A stretch of 64,000 nucleotides of DNA from Bilifractor porci (GCF_009696005.1 NZ_VUMV01000009.1:1-64000), one strand, 5' to 3'. Counted from the first letter of the stretch, positions 34,176-44,229 are shown. A program made the numbers and translations. The notes: generated from the sequence alone by a model not told the origin.

Positions 34176-34302
34176 ATTGGAAATGGTGGATAGTTGAAAG
34201 ACAAAAATAATTATGTAAACGGTGAAACTGCGCCGGGACTGTGTTAAAGTAAGAGTGTTACAGAACCATCTGATCCATCATCAGAATCGGGAGGAATGCC
34301 GG

Positions 34303-34668
34303 ATGAATAAACGCAGGGTCGGATCCGTGTACGAAGAAAAGGCGGCGAAATATCTAGAGAAAAACGGATACCGAATCCTAAAGAGAAATTTTCGCTGCCG
34401 CAGGGGAGAGATTGACCTGATTGCCTCCGGGAAGGAAGGTGCGGATTCGGTTCTCGTGTTCATAGAGGTGAAGTATCGGCTTTCCGACAGCATCGGCCGA
34501 CCGGAAGAGGCGGTGACGCCTTTGAAGATGAAAAATATCTGCAGGACGGCGGATTATTACCGTATCTGTAACGGCATTCCGGAAGACCGAACCTGCAGAT
34601 TTGATGTCATTGCCATTCAGGGAGATAACCTGAGGCACTATAAGAACGCGTTTCCTTATGTACAATAA
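34303..34668 (+). CDS. YraN family (UPF0102) endonuclease-like protein
   Basis: About 121 residues. The restriction-endonuclease-like core is clear: GSVYEEKAAKYLEKNGY, RRGEIDLIA and VFIEVKYR, giving the Glu, Asp and ExK metal site. The family is widespread and its role is not settled; it is often linked to DNA processing. GGGAGG precedes ATG 34303. It converges on prs. Confidence 0.9.
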   Translation: MNKRRVGSVYEEKAAKYLEKNGYRILKRNFRCRRGEIDLIASGKEGADSVLVFIEVKYRLSDSIGRPEEAVTPLKMKNICRTADYYRICNGIPEDRTCRFDVIAIQGDNLRHYKNAFPYVQ

Positions 34669-34707
34669 AGTAAAAGGGGGTGACAGACTTTGCTGCCTGC
34701 TTCAGCC

Positions 34708-35874
34708 TTACCGGTGACGCTTCAGCAGCTTGTTGATCTTCAGTGTATTGTCCCGCACTTTATTGATGGAAACGTCATGATTCAGAGTATCGATAATGCT
34801 TGCCAGATATTTGCCCATTTTTGCTGTCGCGTACCAGGGACGGGAGAGAAGCTCCGGTGTCTGGTAGATCAGATTGGTGGTTATAACTTTGCTGATAATT
34901 CCCTTCTCATAATACTCGTCAAATTTCTCCAGCCCGTCTGTAAAAAGACCAAACGTTGTGCAGACAAAAACATTTTCCGCACCACGTTCCTTCAGCTGGG
35001 ATGCCACATCCAGCATGCTTCCGCCGGAGGAAATCATATCGTCAATCACGATGCAGTTCTTGCCTTTTACAGAATCCCCAAGAAATTCATGAGCGACAAT
35101 GGGGTTCTTTCCGTTTACAATGACGGAATAATCGCGGCGCTTGTAAAACATTCCCATATCGACGCCGAGAACATTGGAAAAATAGACGGCCCGGCTCATG
35201 GCGCCTTCATCGGGGCTGATGATCATCAGATTTTTGTTGTTGATCTGCATATCCGGATAGGATTTCAGAAGCGCTTTCAGAAACTGATAGGTAGGAAAGA
35301 AGTTGTCAAACCCGTGCAGGGGAATGGCGTTCATCACACGGGGATCGTGCGCGTCAAAGGTCAGGATATTGGTAACGCCCATGCTGCTTAATTCCTGCAG
35401 GGCCATTGCGCAGTCCAGGGATTCTCTTCCGGTGCGCTTGTGCTGGCGTCCCTCATACAGAAACGGCATGATGACATTTACACGGTGGGCTTTTCCGTTA
35501 ACTGCCGCGATGATTCGTTTCAGGTTCTGATAATGGTCATCCGGAGACATATGGTTTGTCTGCCCGAATGCCTGATAAGTCATACTGTAATTTGCCACAT
35601 CTACAAGAAGAAAAAGGTCTACGCCGCGTACCGATTCCGAGATGTTTCCCTTGGATTCTCCGCTGCCAAAGCGGGGGCACTCACAGTCTGCCAGAAAGGT
35701 CTTTTCCGCATAGCCATACAGCTTTTCTTTGGAAGGATTGGCTTCTACAATTTCCTGACGGAACTGAACCAGGAAACGGTCAATGGTTTTAGCCATGTCT
35801 TCACATCCCGGAAGAGCGATCAGTTTGAGCGGAGCAACCGGCATGGAATTTATCAGGTAATTGATATTAGTCAT
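34708..35874 (-). CDS. prs: Ribose-phosphate pyrophosphokinase
   Basis: A 388-residue PRPP synthase, which makes phosphoribosyl pyrophosphate from ribose 5-phosphate and ATP. The PRPP loop is CIVIDDMISSGGS, and ATP/ribose-phosphate contacts include DAHDPRVMNAIP and ISPDEGAMSRA. It is longer than the common 315-residue class, as in the clostridial form. Convergent with yraN and divergent from the DUF512 radical SAM gene. A hairpin TTTTCCGG-AAAG-CCGGAAAA (35903-35922) lies in its leader just before the ribosome site. Confidence 0.92.
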   Translation of the reverse strand: MTNINYLINSMPVAPLKLIALPGCEDMAKTIDRFLVQFRQEIVEANPSKEKLYGYAEKTFLADCECPRFGSGESKGNISESVRGVDLFLLVDVANYSMTYQAFGQTNHMSPDDHYQNLKRIIAAVNGKAHRVNVIMPFLYEGRQHKRTGRESLDCAMALQELSSMGVTNILTFDAHDPRVMNAIPLHGFDNFFPTYQFLKALLKSYPDMQINNKNLMIISPDEGAMSRAVYFSNVLGVDMGMFYKRRDYSVIVNGKNPIVAHEFLGDSVKGKNCIVIDDMISSGGSMLDVASQLKERGAENVFVCTTFGLFTDGLEKFDEYYEKGIISKVITTNLIYQTPELLSRPWYATAKMGKYLASIIDTLNHDVSINKVRDNTLKINKLLKRHR

Positions 35875-35985
35875 AATGCCTCCTTAAATCAGGCTGTCTA
35901 TGTTTTCCGGAAAGCCGGAAAAACAGGATGGCTGTAAATAAAAACAGTCCAGAAGTTAAATTATTGTTACCGGACTTACACGAAA

Positions 35986-36014
35986 ATAATAGCAATTCAT
36001 CCCTGCAGTGTCAA
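35986..36014 (-). promoter_or_regulatory. prs promoter
   Basis: On the minus strand TTGACA (36009-36014) and TATTAT (35986-35991) with a 17-base spacer, giving a leader of about 105 bases before prs. Confidence 0.8.
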
Positions 36015-36078
36015 TGTTGCTTCCTTGCTTTTTACAGGTTATCTTGCTATGATAATTCAGGTATATACGGAGGAAAAT

Positions 36079-37461
36079 ATGACCAGAAGCAGACATCTGA
36101 TCCGGGCGGTAGAACCGGGAAGCATTGCGGAAGAAATGAATATGGAACCCGGAGATGAAGTCCTGGAAATTAACGGCCGGGAGATACAGGATATTTTTGA
36201 CTATCAGTTTCTGGTGGAAGAGGAACAGATTACTGTTCTGATACGGAAAAAAAACGGGGAAGAATGGGAACTGGAAATTGAAAAAGACGAGGATGAGGAT
36301 CTGGGCATCACTTTTGAAAACAGCCTCATGGACGAATACCAGTCCTGCCGGAACCGCTGTATTTTCTGCTTTATTGACCAGATGCCTCCGGGGATGAGGA
36401 AAACGCTGTATTTTAAGGACGATGACTCGCGCCTGTCTTTCCTTCAGGGAAATTATGTCACGCTGACCAATATGTCCGCGGATGATATCCGGCGGATTAT
36501 CCGGTACAGGATGGAACCGATCAATATTTCCTTTCAGACAACCAACCCGGAACTGCGGTGCAAAATGCTGAACAACCGCCACGCGGGGGATGTTCTGGAG
36601 AAGGTGAGGCTTCTTTCGGACGCCGGGATTCTTATGAACGGACAGATTGTTCTCTGCAAAGGAATCAACGACGGACCGGAATTGGAGAGATCCATCCGTG
36701 ACCTTCTGGAGTTTCTTCCGAATCTGAAAAGCGTTTCCGTAGTTCCTGTAGGACTCTCCAGGTTTCGCGACGGCCTTTATCCCCTGGAACCGTTTGCCAG
36801 GGAGGACGCGGAGGCGGTCCTGGACCAGATCGAGGGCTGGCAGAAGAAACTTTTCCCCCAATGGGGGCTTCATTTTGTTCACGCGTCCGATGAATGGTAT
36901 CTTCTGGCCGGAAGGCCGTTTCCCGAAGAGGAGAGGTATGACGGTTATCTTCAGCTGGAGAACGGTGTAGGCATGCTTCGGCTCCTGCAGACAGAGGCGG
37001 AGGAGGAGCTCTCCGGCCGTAAGGGGAAAATCTGCCGCAGATCTGCGTCGATTGCAACCGGAGAACTGCCTGCTCCGTACATTCGGAAACTGGCAGAGAA
37101 AACAGCGGAGAAATACGAGGGACTGGATATCCGCGTATATCCAATCCATAATGATTTTTTCGGAGAGAGGATTACGGTGTCCGGGCTGGTTACCGGACAG
37201 GATCTGATTGCGCAGTTAAAAGAAAAGAAACTGGGAGAAGAACTTCTTATTCCTGCCAATATGCTTCGTGCGGGAGAAGAAATTTTTCTGGACGATATTT
37301 CGGTATCGCAGGTGGAGAAAGAGCTGGGAATACCGGTCCGGGTTGTAGATCCGTCCGGGCAGGCATTCGTAAAAGCTTTGCTGGGAGAGGAAAGCGGACA
37401 GAATCATAAAAGGAGGCAAAGCTATGAGCAAGCCGATTGTGGCTATTGTGGGGAGACCTAA
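36079..37461 (+). CDS. DUF512 radical SAM protein with PDZ domain
   Basis: About 460 residues. An N-terminal PDZ-like domain ([20 protein letters not shown], about residues 8-65) is followed by a radical SAM core with CRNRCIFCF (CxxxCxxC) and a C-terminal DUF512 domain. Its function is unknown, but it is conserved immediately upstream of der in many Clostridia. ATG 36079 has GGAGG upstream; the 3' end overlaps der by 38 bases, so the two are translationally linked. Confidence 0.9.
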   Translation: MTRSRHLIRAVEPGSIAEEMNMEPGDEVLEINGREIQDIFDYQFLVEEEQITVLIRKKNGEEWELEIEKDEDEDLGITFENSLMDEYQSCRNRCIFCFIDQMPPGMRKTLYFKDDDSRLSFLQGNYVTLTNMSADDIRRIIRYRMEPINISFQTTNPELRCKMLNNRHAGDVLEKVRLLSDAGILMNGQIVLCKGINDGPELERSIRDLLEFLPNLKSVSVVPVGLSRFRDGLYPLEPFAREDAEAVLDQIEGWQKKLFPQWGLHFVHASDEWYLLAGRPFPEEERYDGYLQLENGVGMLRLLQTEAEEELSGRKGKICRRSASIATGELPAPYIRKLAEKTAEKYEGLDIRVYPIHNDFFGERITVSGLVTGQDLIAQLKEKKLGEELLIPANMLRAGEEIFLDDISVSQVEKELGIPVRVVDPSGQAFVKALLGEESGQNHKRRQSYEQADCGYCGET

Positions 37462-38755
37462 TGTGGGGAAATCCACCCTGTTTAACGCACTGGCAGGCGA
37501 AATGATATCCATTGTAAAGGATACGCCGGGTGTGACCAGGGACCGTATTTACGCGGATGTTTCCTGGCTGGACAGGGATTTTACCATTATTGATACCGGA
37601 GGTATTGAGCCGGACAGTCAGGATATCATCCTTTCCCAGATGCGGGAACAGGCGCAGATCGCCATTGATTCGGCGGATGTGATTATTTTTATCACGGATG
37701 TCCGTCAGGGATTGACGGACGCGGATTCACAGGTTGCGGATATGCTGAGGAAGAGCCGTCGTCCGGTGGTTCTTGCCGTCAATAAGGTGGATAATTATAA
37801 GAGCCAGCAGATGGACGTGTATGAATTCTATAATCTGGGGATCGGAGAGCCGTTTCCCATTTCCGCGGAGGGAAAACAGGGAATCGGGGATCTGCTGGAT
37901 GCTGTCGTCAGCCATTTTCCGGAACACAGCGGAGAGGAAGAGGACAGTGAAATTCCGAAAATAGCCATTGTCGGGAAACCGAATGTTGGAAAATCTTCTA
38001 TTATAAATAAGCTGCTGGGAGAAAACAGGGTCATTGTCTCGGATATTCCCGGCACCACACGTGATGCGGTGGATACTACCATTACAAGAAACGGGAAGGA
38101 TTACATTTTTATTGATACTGCAGGCCTTCGCAGAAAGAGTAAAATCAAAGAGGATATCGAGCGGTACAGTATCATCCGGACAGTTTCGGCGGTGGAAAGG
38201 TGCGATGTAGCCGTACTGATGATTGACGCCGCGGAAGGGATCACAGAGCAGGACGCAAAGATTGCCGGGATTGCCCATGACAGGGGAAAGGGGCTTATCA
38301 TTGCGGTAAATAAATGGGATCTCGTGGAAAAAGATAACAGTACCATGAAAACGTATACGGAAAAAATACGGTCGGTGCTGTCTTTTGCCCCATATGCGGA
38401 GATGCTTTATATTTCCGCAAAAACCGGACAGCGGCTGAATAAGCTGTTTGATGCCGTCGATCAGGTGCTGGAGAGCCAGTCGCTGCGGGTTCCGACCGGT
38501 GTGCTGAATGAAATTCTTACAGAGGCCATTGCCATGCAGCAGCCGCCGTCGGATAAGGGAAGACGGCTGAAAATTTTCTACATGACGCAGGTTTCCATCA
38601 AGCCGCCGACATTTGTGATATTTGTGAATGACAGAAAGCTGATGCATTTTTCCTATCAGAGATACCTGGAGAACAGAATTCGGGATTCTTTCGGCTTTCA
38701 GGGTACGGCCATTCATTTTATTATTCGGGAGAGACAGGAGAACGGGGAATCATGA
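37424..38755 (+). CDS. der: Ribosome biogenesis GTPase Der
   Basis: A 443-residue double-G-domain GTPase needed for 50S subunit assembly. Two P-loops are present, [11 protein letters not shown] at the N-terminus and [11 protein letters not shown] at about residue 185, each with its own DxxG and NKxD motifs, followed by the KH-like C-terminal domain. Strong ribosome site AGGAGG inside the upstream gene. Ends with a 4-base overlap onto plsY. Confidence 0.96.
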   Translation: MSKPIVAIVGRPNVGKSTLFNALAGEMISIVKDTPGVTRDRIYADVSWLDRDFTIIDTGGIEPDSQDIILSQMREQAQIAIDSADVIIFITDVRQGLTDADSQVADMLRKSRRPVVLAVNKVDNYKSQQMDVYEFYNLGIGEPFPISAEGKQGIGDLLDAVVSHFPEHSGEEEDSEIPKIAIVGKPNVGKSSIINKLLGENRVIVSDIPGTTRDAVDTTITRNGKDYIFIDTAGLRRKSKIKEDIERYSIIRTVSAVERCDVAVLMIDAAEGITEQDAKIAGIAHDRGKGLIIAVNKWDLVEKDNSTMKTYTEKIRSVLSFAPYAEMLYISAKTGQRLNKLFDAVDQVLESQSLRVPTGVLNEILTEAIAMQQPPSDKGRRLKIFYMTQVSIKPPTFVIFVNDRKLMHFSYQRYLENRIRDSFGFQGTAIHFIIRERQENGES

Positions 38756-39417
38756 CTGCCAGAGTTTTGTGCCTGATTATCGGATACTGCTTCGGCCTTT
38801 TTCAGACAGGCTATTTCTACGGAAAAAGAAGGGGTGTTGACATCCGCACGATGGGAAGCGGAAATGCGGGCACGACCAATGCCCTCCGTTCCCTCGGACT
38901 GAAGGCAGGACTGGTTACCATGGCGGGGGATATCCTGAAGTGTATTCTGGCCGTGCTTGTCACGTGGCTGGTTTTCCGGAATGCTTACCCGGAACTGGTT
39001 CCGCTTCTGAAAATGTATACGGCGGCAGGGGTCGTGCTGGGACATGATTATCCGTTCTATCTGCATTTTAAGGGCGGAAAGGGTGTCGCGGCGACGGCTG
39101 GAATAGTCATAGCATTTGGAGATATCCGGCTGATTGTTGTGGTTATCGGACTGTTTTTTGTCATCTTTTTTACAACGCATATTGTATCGCTGGCATCGCT
39201 GCTGGCCTATACAGCCTTTTGTGTCGGAATCTGGATTTTTACGCTGATGGGAGACTACGGGCTGACAGGGGGACCGCGTGCGGAGCTGCTGGTGCTTGTT
39301 ACTGCCCTGACGGTTCTTGCCTATTACGGACACAGGGGCAATATTCACAGGCTGGCACACAGAAATGAGAGAAAAACGTATCTGCGCAGAAAAGAAGAGG
39401 AAAAAGGGCGTCACTGA
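38752..39417 (+). CDS. plsY: Glycerol-3-phosphate acyltransferase PlsY
   Basis: A 221-residue membrane enzyme using acyl-phosphate to acylate glycerol 3-phosphate, the first step of phospholipid synthesis. Conserved cytoplasmic loops are visible: [15 protein letters not shown] and [12 protein letters not shown]. Overlaps der by ATGA and precedes gpsA, whose product supplies its substrate. Confidence 0.95.
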   Translation: MTARVLCLIIGYCFGLFQTGYFYGKRRGVDIRTMGSGNAGTTNALRSLGLKAGLVTMAGDILKCILAVLVTWLVFRNAYPELVPLLKMYTAAGVVLGHDYPFYLHFKGGKGVAATAGIVIAFGDIRLIVVVIGLFFVIFFTTHIVSLASLLAYTAFCVGIWIFTLMGDYGLTGGPRAELLVLVTALTVLAYYGHRGNIHRLAHRNERKTYLRRKEEEKGRH

Positions 39418-39441
39418 ATCAGAACAACAGGAGAAAGAAAC

Positions 39442-40446
39442 ATGGTCAGAGTAGGGATGATCGGATCCGGCAGCTGGGGGACAGCCCTGGCGTGGCTGCT
39501 GGCGAATAACGGGCATGAAGTAGAGGTCTGGTCCCATAAAGAAGAAATGACAAGAATGTTCCGGGAACATCACGAGAATACGGATAAACTGCCGGGTGTC
39601 ATTCTTCCGGAAAACATGATTTTTACGTCGGATCTGCAGGAGACCTGCCGGGATAAGGACATCCTTGTTCTTGCGGTTCCGTCGCCGGCAGTTCGGAGCA
39701 CGGCCAAGAAGATGAAAGAGTACATCCGGTTCGGTCAGCTGATTGTAAGCGCCTCCAAGGGCATCGAAGAGGATACGCTGGATTATATGACAGACATCAT
39801 TGAGGAGGAAATCCCCCAGGCAAATGTGGCAGTACTCTCCGGGCCAAGCCATGCGGAGGAGGTCGGACGGGGGCTTCCGACTGCTATTGTGGCAGGGGCG
39901 AGGGATAAGAAGGCTGCGGATATGGTACAGATGGTTTTTATGTCGCCGGTTTTCCGCGTCTATACCAGTTCGGATCTTCCGGGAATCCAGATGGGAGCAG
40001 CGCTGAAAAACGTGATCGCCCTTGCCGCCGGAATCGCGGACGGGATGGGTTATGGAGATAATACCAAGGCAGCGCTGATCACCAGGGGAAGCGCGGAGAT
40101 CGCAAGATTGGGAAGCAGCATGGGGGTTCACATGGAGACACTGTACGGCCTGTCCGGAATCGGGGACCTGATTGTGACCTGCGCCAGTGCCCATAGTCGG
40201 AACCGCAGGGCCGGGTACCTGATGGGGCAGGGGAAGAGCATGGAAGAGGCTATGCAAGAAGTGCGCCAGGTGGTCGAGGGAGTATACTCCGCAAAAGCCG
40301 GATTAAAGCTGGCCAGGGAGTACCAGGTGGAGATGCCGATCATAGAAGCCGTCAATCGCGTCCTGTTTGAAGATTACCCTGCGCAGGAGGCAGTGAAAAA
40401 CCTTATGCTTCGGGATGGAAAGGATGAAATCGCGGAGTGGGACTGA
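39442..40446 (+). CDS. gpsA: NAD(P)H-dependent glycerol-3-phosphate dehydrogenase
   Basis: A 334-residue enzyme that reduces dihydroxyacetone phosphate to glycerol 3-phosphate. The Rossmann loop is IGSGSWGTALAWLL; the substrate domain has the catalytic Lys in GAALKNVIALAAGI and the GLSGIGDLIVTC motif. It ends the der-plsY-gpsA lipid block. Ribosome site AGGAGAAAG. Confidence 0.95.
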   Translation: MVRVGMIGSGSWGTALAWLLANNGHEVEVWSHKEEMTRMFREHHENTDKLPGVILPENMIFTSDLQETCRDKDILVLAVPSPAVRSTAKKMKEYIRFGQLIVSASKGIEEDTLDYMTDIIEEEIPQANVAVLSGPSHAEEVGRGLPTAIVAGARDKKAADMVQMVFMSPVFRVYTSSDLPGIQMGAALKNVIALAAGIADGMGYGDNTKAALITRGSAEIARLGSSMGVHMETLYGLSGIGDLIVTCASAHSRNRRAGYLMGQGKSMEEAMQEVRQVVEGVYSAKAGLKLAREYQVEMPIIEAVNRVLFEDYPAQEAVKNLMLRDGKDEIAEWD

Positions 40447-40456
40447 AAATCTCCGG

Positions 40457-40485
40457 TTGACAAATATACGGCTCTATTGTAGAAT
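40457..40485 (+). promoter_or_regulatory. tRNA-Gly promoter
   Basis: TTGACA (40457-40462), a 17-base spacer and TAGAAT (40480-40485), about 35 bases upstream of the mature tRNA. Confidence 0.85.
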
Positions 40486-40519
40486 TTGCTTTATCAGTCA
40501 GATGTCTGGCTGATTATTT

Positions 40520-40591
40520 GCGCGAGTGGCTCAGGGGTGGAGTACAACCTTGCCAAGGTTGGGGTCGCGGGTTCGAATCCCGTCTCGCGCT
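40520..40591 (+). tRNA. tRNA-Gly (anticodon GCC)
   Basis: A 72-base cloverleaf: acceptor GCGCGAG pairs with CTCGCGC, discriminator T, anticodon loop TTGCCAA giving GCC, and T-arm GCGGGTTCGAATCCCGT. CCA is not encoded. It is followed at once by a T-run and a long hairpin. The last 11 bases are repeated twice in the array behind it. Confidence 0.95.
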
Positions 40592-41031
40592 CTTTTTTAT
40601 GCGAAAGGGGGCTGCTCAGTGAGCTGCCCCCTTTCGCATAAACCGAGTCCGGCCGGATATTCGAAGGTTCGAAGTCTCGTCGGTCCTGCGGCCGACTCGG
40701 TCGGCGCTGCTGCTGCGCAGCGTGTGCCACCGGCACACCGCGCCGTCTCGCGCTTTTTTATGCAGAAAGGAAACTCTGTGAGCTGCCCCCTTTTGCATAA
40801 ACCGAGTCCGGCCGGATATTTGAAGGTTCGAAGTCTCGTCGGTCCTGCGGCCGACTCGGTCGGCGCTGCTGCTGCGCAGCGTGTGCCACCGGCACACCGC
40901 GCCGTCTCGCGCTTTTTTATGCCAGAAGGGAAACTCAGTGAGCTGCCCCCTTTTGCATAAACCGAGTTCGGCCGGATATTCGAAGGTTCGAAGTCTCGTC
41001 GGTCCTGCGGCCGACTCGGTCGGCGCTTTTT
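40581..41031. repeat. Tandem array of ~160-bp units carrying tRNA-Gly 3'-end copies
   Basis: Nearly three units follow tRNA-Gly. The segment starting ACCGAGTCCGGCCGGATA recurs at 40642, 40801 and 40961 (period 159-160), and CGTCTCGCGCTTTTTTATG, the tRNA 3' end plus T-run, recurs at 40581, 40744 and 40903. Each unit contains GTGTGCC-ACC-GGCACAC and GC-rich palindromes. The first unit has a perfect 14-bp hairpin (ATGCGAAAGGGGGC with its complement, about 40600-40641); in the others its left arm is eroded. The third unit stops at CGGCGCTTTTTT (41031). Frames are open on both strands, but I see no ribosome site and do not call proteins. Confidence 0.9.
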
Positions 41032-41049
41032 TACAGGAGAAAGCTTGTC

Positions 41050-41301
41050 ATGGCATTATATCAGATCCCTTGTGACGGGTGCTGCGATTGTCTGCCCTGT
41101 GCGGCGGAGTTAAATATTCCGGAGATTTTTCGGATTTATAATCGGTTTCTGCGCGGGGAAGAGACGGAGGCGCTGGAGGAGTATCACAGCCTGGCACACA
41201 CAGCGGATGAATGCATCCGATGCGGAAGATGTGAAAAGCTCTGCCACAACCGGATCGGCATCAGCGCGGTTATGTTCGGAATACCGGAAGAGATGGAGTG
41301 A
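41050..41301 (+). CDS. Small ferredoxin-like protein (AKR C-terminal domain-like)
   Basis: An 83-residue protein. CDGCCDCLPCAAELNIPEIFRIYN and CIRCGRCEKLCHNRIGIS resemble the C-terminal iron-sulfur domain found on some aldo/keto reductases, where two Cys-rich motifs flank a helical stretch. Here the reductase barrel is absent. The start is supported by AGGAG ten bases upstream of ATG 41050, so it seems to be a real short gene, or a remnant that acquired a start when the repeat array formed. It may carry electrons; the partner is unknown. Confidence 0.7.
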   Translation: MALYQIPCDGCCDCLPCAAELNIPEIFRIYNRFLRGEETEALEEYHSLAHTADECIRCGRCEKLCHNRIGISAVMFGIPEEME

Positions 41302-41363
41302 CAGCGCTTCCGATGCAGGTGTTCTGCTGCTTAGAATATTTCAGGAATTGTTCGCAATTTGTT

Positions 41364-41392
41364 TTGACGTGTCAGCTTTCCTATGATATGAT
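41364..41392 (+). promoter_or_regulatory. Promoter of the PfkB kinase gene
   Basis: TTGACG (41364-41369), a 17-base spacer and TATGAT (41387-41392), 55 bases before the start codon. Confidence 0.8.
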
Positions 41393-41446
41393 GATTGTTG
41401 AAATGAGACTGATTACAGCTTAAAAATCCAGAAGGAGTGTTTGGCT

Positions 41447-42412
41447 ATGTTTGATATTACTGCATTAGGGGAATTATTGATTGATTTTACGCCTTGCGGA
41501 ACCAGTGAAGCAGGAAGGCAGCTGTTTGAGCAGAATCCGGGAGGTGCTCCGGCTAATGTGCTTGTCTCGGTCAGCCGTCTCGGGCAGAAGGCGGCCTTTA
41601 TCGGCAAGGTTGGCGACGATATGCACGGAGCTCTTCTGAAAAAAACGCTGGAGGAGAATGATGTGGATACGTCCGGCCTTATCGCAGATCCGAACGTTTT
41701 TACTACGCTGGCATTTGTAACCCTTACAGACGGGGAGCGTAATTTTTCATTTGCCAGGAAGCCCGGCGCAGACACGCAGCTTCGAGAGGAAGAGGTAAAT
41801 CTGGAAATCCTGAAGAACACCAGGATTTTTCATTTCGGCTCGCTCTCGCTGACGGATGAGCCGGCCCGGAGCGCTACGATTTACGCGGTAGAACACGCGA
41901 AACAGTATGGCGCGCTTATCTCCTATGACCCGAATTACCGCGCGCCTCTGTGGAAAAGCAGGGAAGCGGCTGTCAAGGGAATGCGTTCGGTCATCAAATA
42001 TGTGGATATTATGAAACTGTCGGATGAGGAGACGGCTCTTCTGACGGATATCGAGGACCCGAAGGGAGCGGCGGAAGCCCTGCTCCGGCAGGGGGTAAAG
42101 TGCGTTGTGGTTACCTTAGGGAAGGACGGCGCTATTCTGGTAACGGATAAAGTCTGCGTGCAGGCTCCCGCACAGACCAGAAAGGTGGTGGATACCACCG
42201 GAGCTGGAGATTCCTTCTGGGGCGGACTTCTTTCCAGGTTCGCGGAGTTCCATGTTAACCCTGCGGACATTTCGGAAAGCCAGGCCGGAGATTTTCTGCG
42301 CTATGCCAATATTGTCGCCGGTTTGTGTGTGGAAAAGCGCGGGGCTATTCCGGCTATGCCTTACCGGAAAGAAGTGGAAGAAATCTATAATCTCAGGCTG
42401 GACAAATTTTAA
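41447..42412 (+). CDS. PfkB-family carbohydrate kinase, fructokinase-like
   Basis: About 321 residues of the ribokinase fold. It begins DITALGELLIDFTP and contains the two PfkB signatures: GGAPANVLVSVSRLG near the N-terminus and DTTGAGDSFWGGLL near residue 250, with Asp of GAGD as catalytic base. The best match is fructokinase (ATP + fructose to fructose 6-phosphate), though related sugars are possible. ATG 41447 with GAAGGAG nine bases upstream is preferred to TTG 41441. It shares its promoter region with nothing else and is followed 17 bases later by the VanW gene. Confidence 0.88.
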   Translation: MFDITALGELLIDFTPCGTSEAGRQLFEQNPGGAPANVLVSVSRLGQKAAFIGKVGDDMHGALLKKTLEENDVDTSGLIADPNVFTTLAFVTLTDGERNFSFARKPGADTQLREEEVNLEILKNTRIFHFGSLSLTDEPARSATIYAVEHAKQYGALISYDPNYRAPLWKSREAAVKGMRSVIKYVDIMKLSDEETALLTDIEDPKGAAEALLRQGVKCVVVTLGKDGAILVTDKVCVQAPAQTRKVVDTTGAGDSFWGGLLSRFAEFHVNPADISESQAGDFLRYANIVAGLCVEKRGAIPAMPYRKEVEEIYNLRLDKF

Positions 42413-42429
42413 CAAAAGGATGACTGGTA

Positions 42430-44028
42430 ATGAGAGATAAAAAAAGACGCAGGATGTTTGCTGCTGTGTTAGCCGTTCTGCTTGCCGCGATGATGATTGT
42501 ATCGCTGGCGGTGGTGGTGGTTCAGGCAGACGAGCTGCAGGCCGTCCCGGTCAGTGCCTCGGAGGAAGCAGTGTCTTCTTCGTCGGGGGCGGAATCTGTC
42601 ACAGGAACGTCTCTGGCACAGGATCAGACCGGCCAGGAAAGTACGGAAACTGGCTCTGTGGACAGTTCCCGTAAGGTTTATATTGAAAATATCGATGTAA
42701 CAGATATGACTGAGGACGAGGCCAATGCCGCGGTAAAAAAGAAAATGGAAGAACTTTCCGCGGACACAATCGTTTTCCACGGCGGCTGCCATACCTATGA
42801 GACTACGGCGGGGGATCTGGGACTTTCCTACAGCAATACCAATATTGTAAAGGAAGCACTCTCCATCGGAACCAAGGGCAGTGCCCTGAAACGCTTTCTG
42901 GCCAATCGTTCCATGGCGGAAAACGGACCGATCACTCTCTGTCTGGATCTCACGGTAGACGCGGACAAGGTTCTGGAAGCGGTAAAGAATTCCGAGTCTG
43001 TTCTGAACTGCGAACCGAAAAAAGCAGGGCTGAAGAAGAATTCAGACAATACTTTTTCCATCACGGAGAAAGAGGACGGCTGCAAGATCCGCGAGGATGC
43101 CGCCGCCGCGACCGTTGTAAATTATATGGATAACGAGTGGCACGGCGGAGAAGGCGGGGTTGTTCTGGATGCGGATATCACACAAGCCGAGGACAGCACC
43201 GACCAGCTGAAGGAAGTTACGGATGTTCTGGGAACCGGAACGACGCAGTATTCCAGGGACGAGGCAAACCGGGATACCAATATCACTCTTGCGGTAGAAA
43301 AGATAAACGGCACGGTGGTATATCCCGGAGAAGAATTTTCCGCAAATGATACGATCGGACCGCAGACGGCCGAGACCGGATTCAAGCTGGGCGGTACCTA
43401 TGCTGACGGAGGCGTGATACAGACGTACGGCGGAGGGGTCTGCCAGGTTACCACAACGCTTTATCAGGCTGTTCTGCAGGCGGAGCTGGAGGTTACAGAG
43501 CGACATAACCATTCGTTCCTGGTCAGCTATGTCACACCGGGACTGGATGCGGCTATCGCGGAAGATTATATGGATCTGAAGTTTGTCAACAGTACAGATT
43601 ATCCGATCTATATTGAAGGCTCTGTGGATGAAAGCGGAAATATTGTCTTTAACATCTATGGGCATGAATACCGCGAGTCCGGACGAAAAGTCGTTTATGA
43701 CAGCCATATTCTGGAATATACGGATTATGATGTGGCTTACAAGGCGGATCCGAATGCGGACTTCGGCTCTCTGGCGGTAACCGGAGGACAGGAAGGCCTG
43801 GATTCGGAGCTTTACAAGCTGGTATACAATGGAGACGAGCTGGTCAGCAATGATCTTTACAGTACCAGTACCTATGAGCCGATGGATACGACTTACACGG
43901 CGGGAACCAAGAACGCAACCAGCGCGACGATTGCGGCGATTAACCAGGCGATTGCGGACAAGAGCCTTACGGAACTGCAGAGTGCCATTGCAAACGGCAG
44001 TACGGTGGATACCGATACGCAGCAGTAA
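42430..44028 (+). CDS. VanW family wall protein with peptidoglycan-binding domain
   Basis: A 532-residue extracytoplasmic protein. A signal anchor (MFAAVLAVLLAAMMIVSLAV, about 9-32) and a Ser/Thr-rich linker lead to a peptidoglycan-binding-4-like domain (about 75-205) and the VanW domain (about 250-400) with FSANDTIGP, GGTYADGGVIQTYGGGVCQV and TERHNHSF. The C-terminus is a polar, repeat-poor tail. VanW proteins are frequent in Lachnospiraceae; their activity is not established and the name comes from a vancomycin cluster, so resistance is not implied. Confidence 0.9.
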   Translation: MRDKKRRRMFAAVLAVLLAAMMIVSLAVVVVQADELQAVPVSASEEAVSSSSGAESVTGTSLAQDQTGQESTETGSVDSSRKVYIENIDVTDMTEDEANAAVKKKMEELSADTIVFHGGCHTYETTAGDLGLSYSNTNIVKEALSIGTKGSALKRFLANRSMAENGPITLCLDLTVDADKVLEAVKNSESVLNCEPKKAGLKKNSDNTFSITEKEDGCKIREDAAAATVVNYMDNEWHGGEGGVVLDADITQAEDSTDQLKEVTDVLGTGTTQYSRDEANRDTNITLAVEKINGTVVYPGEEFSANDTIGPQTAETGFKLGGTYADGGVIQTYGGGVCQVTTTLYQAVLQAELEVTERHNHSFLVSYVTPGLDAAIAEDYMDLKFVNSTDYPIYIEGSVDESGNIVFNIYGHEYRESGRKVVYDSHILEYTDYDVAYKADPNADFGSLAVTGGQEGLDSELYKLVYNGDELVSNDLYSTSTYEPMDTTYTAGTKNATSATIAAINQAIADKSLTELQSAIANGSTVDTDTQQ

Positions 44029-44114
44029 TTCCGCGGCGGGAGCCGATGCGGCCGGAGGCGGTTCGGTTTTTATGCAGATGGAAAGCAAGAGCTAACACAA
44101 AAGGACAGTATTAC

Positions 44115-44150
44115 AGGTGCCGCCCGGCAACTCAGGCGGCACCTGATTTT
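44115..44150 (+). terminator. Terminator behind the VanW gene
   Basis: AGGTGCCGCC (44115-44124) pairs perfectly with GGCGGCACCT (44135-44144), loop of 10 bases, followed by GATTTTTA. Confidence 0.88.
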
Positions 44151-44229
44151 TAAAATCTGAAATTTTTAGAATCGGAAACCTCGCTGCAGTTACTAACAAA
44201 CAGTTTGACAGAAAAGACAGGGTAAAAGG

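Noticed and set aside
38713-40257. 514-codon minus-strand frame opposite plsY and gpsA
   Set aside because: Antisense shadow of two well-recognised genes.
40526-40960. Long open frames on both strands across the tRNA-Gly array
   Set aside because: They overlap the tRNA, repeat with the DNA unit, lack ribosome sites and match no protein family I know.
18475-44028. Vancomycin resistance from VanY and VanW names
   Set aside because: Neither is sufficient, and no VanHAX-type genes are present.
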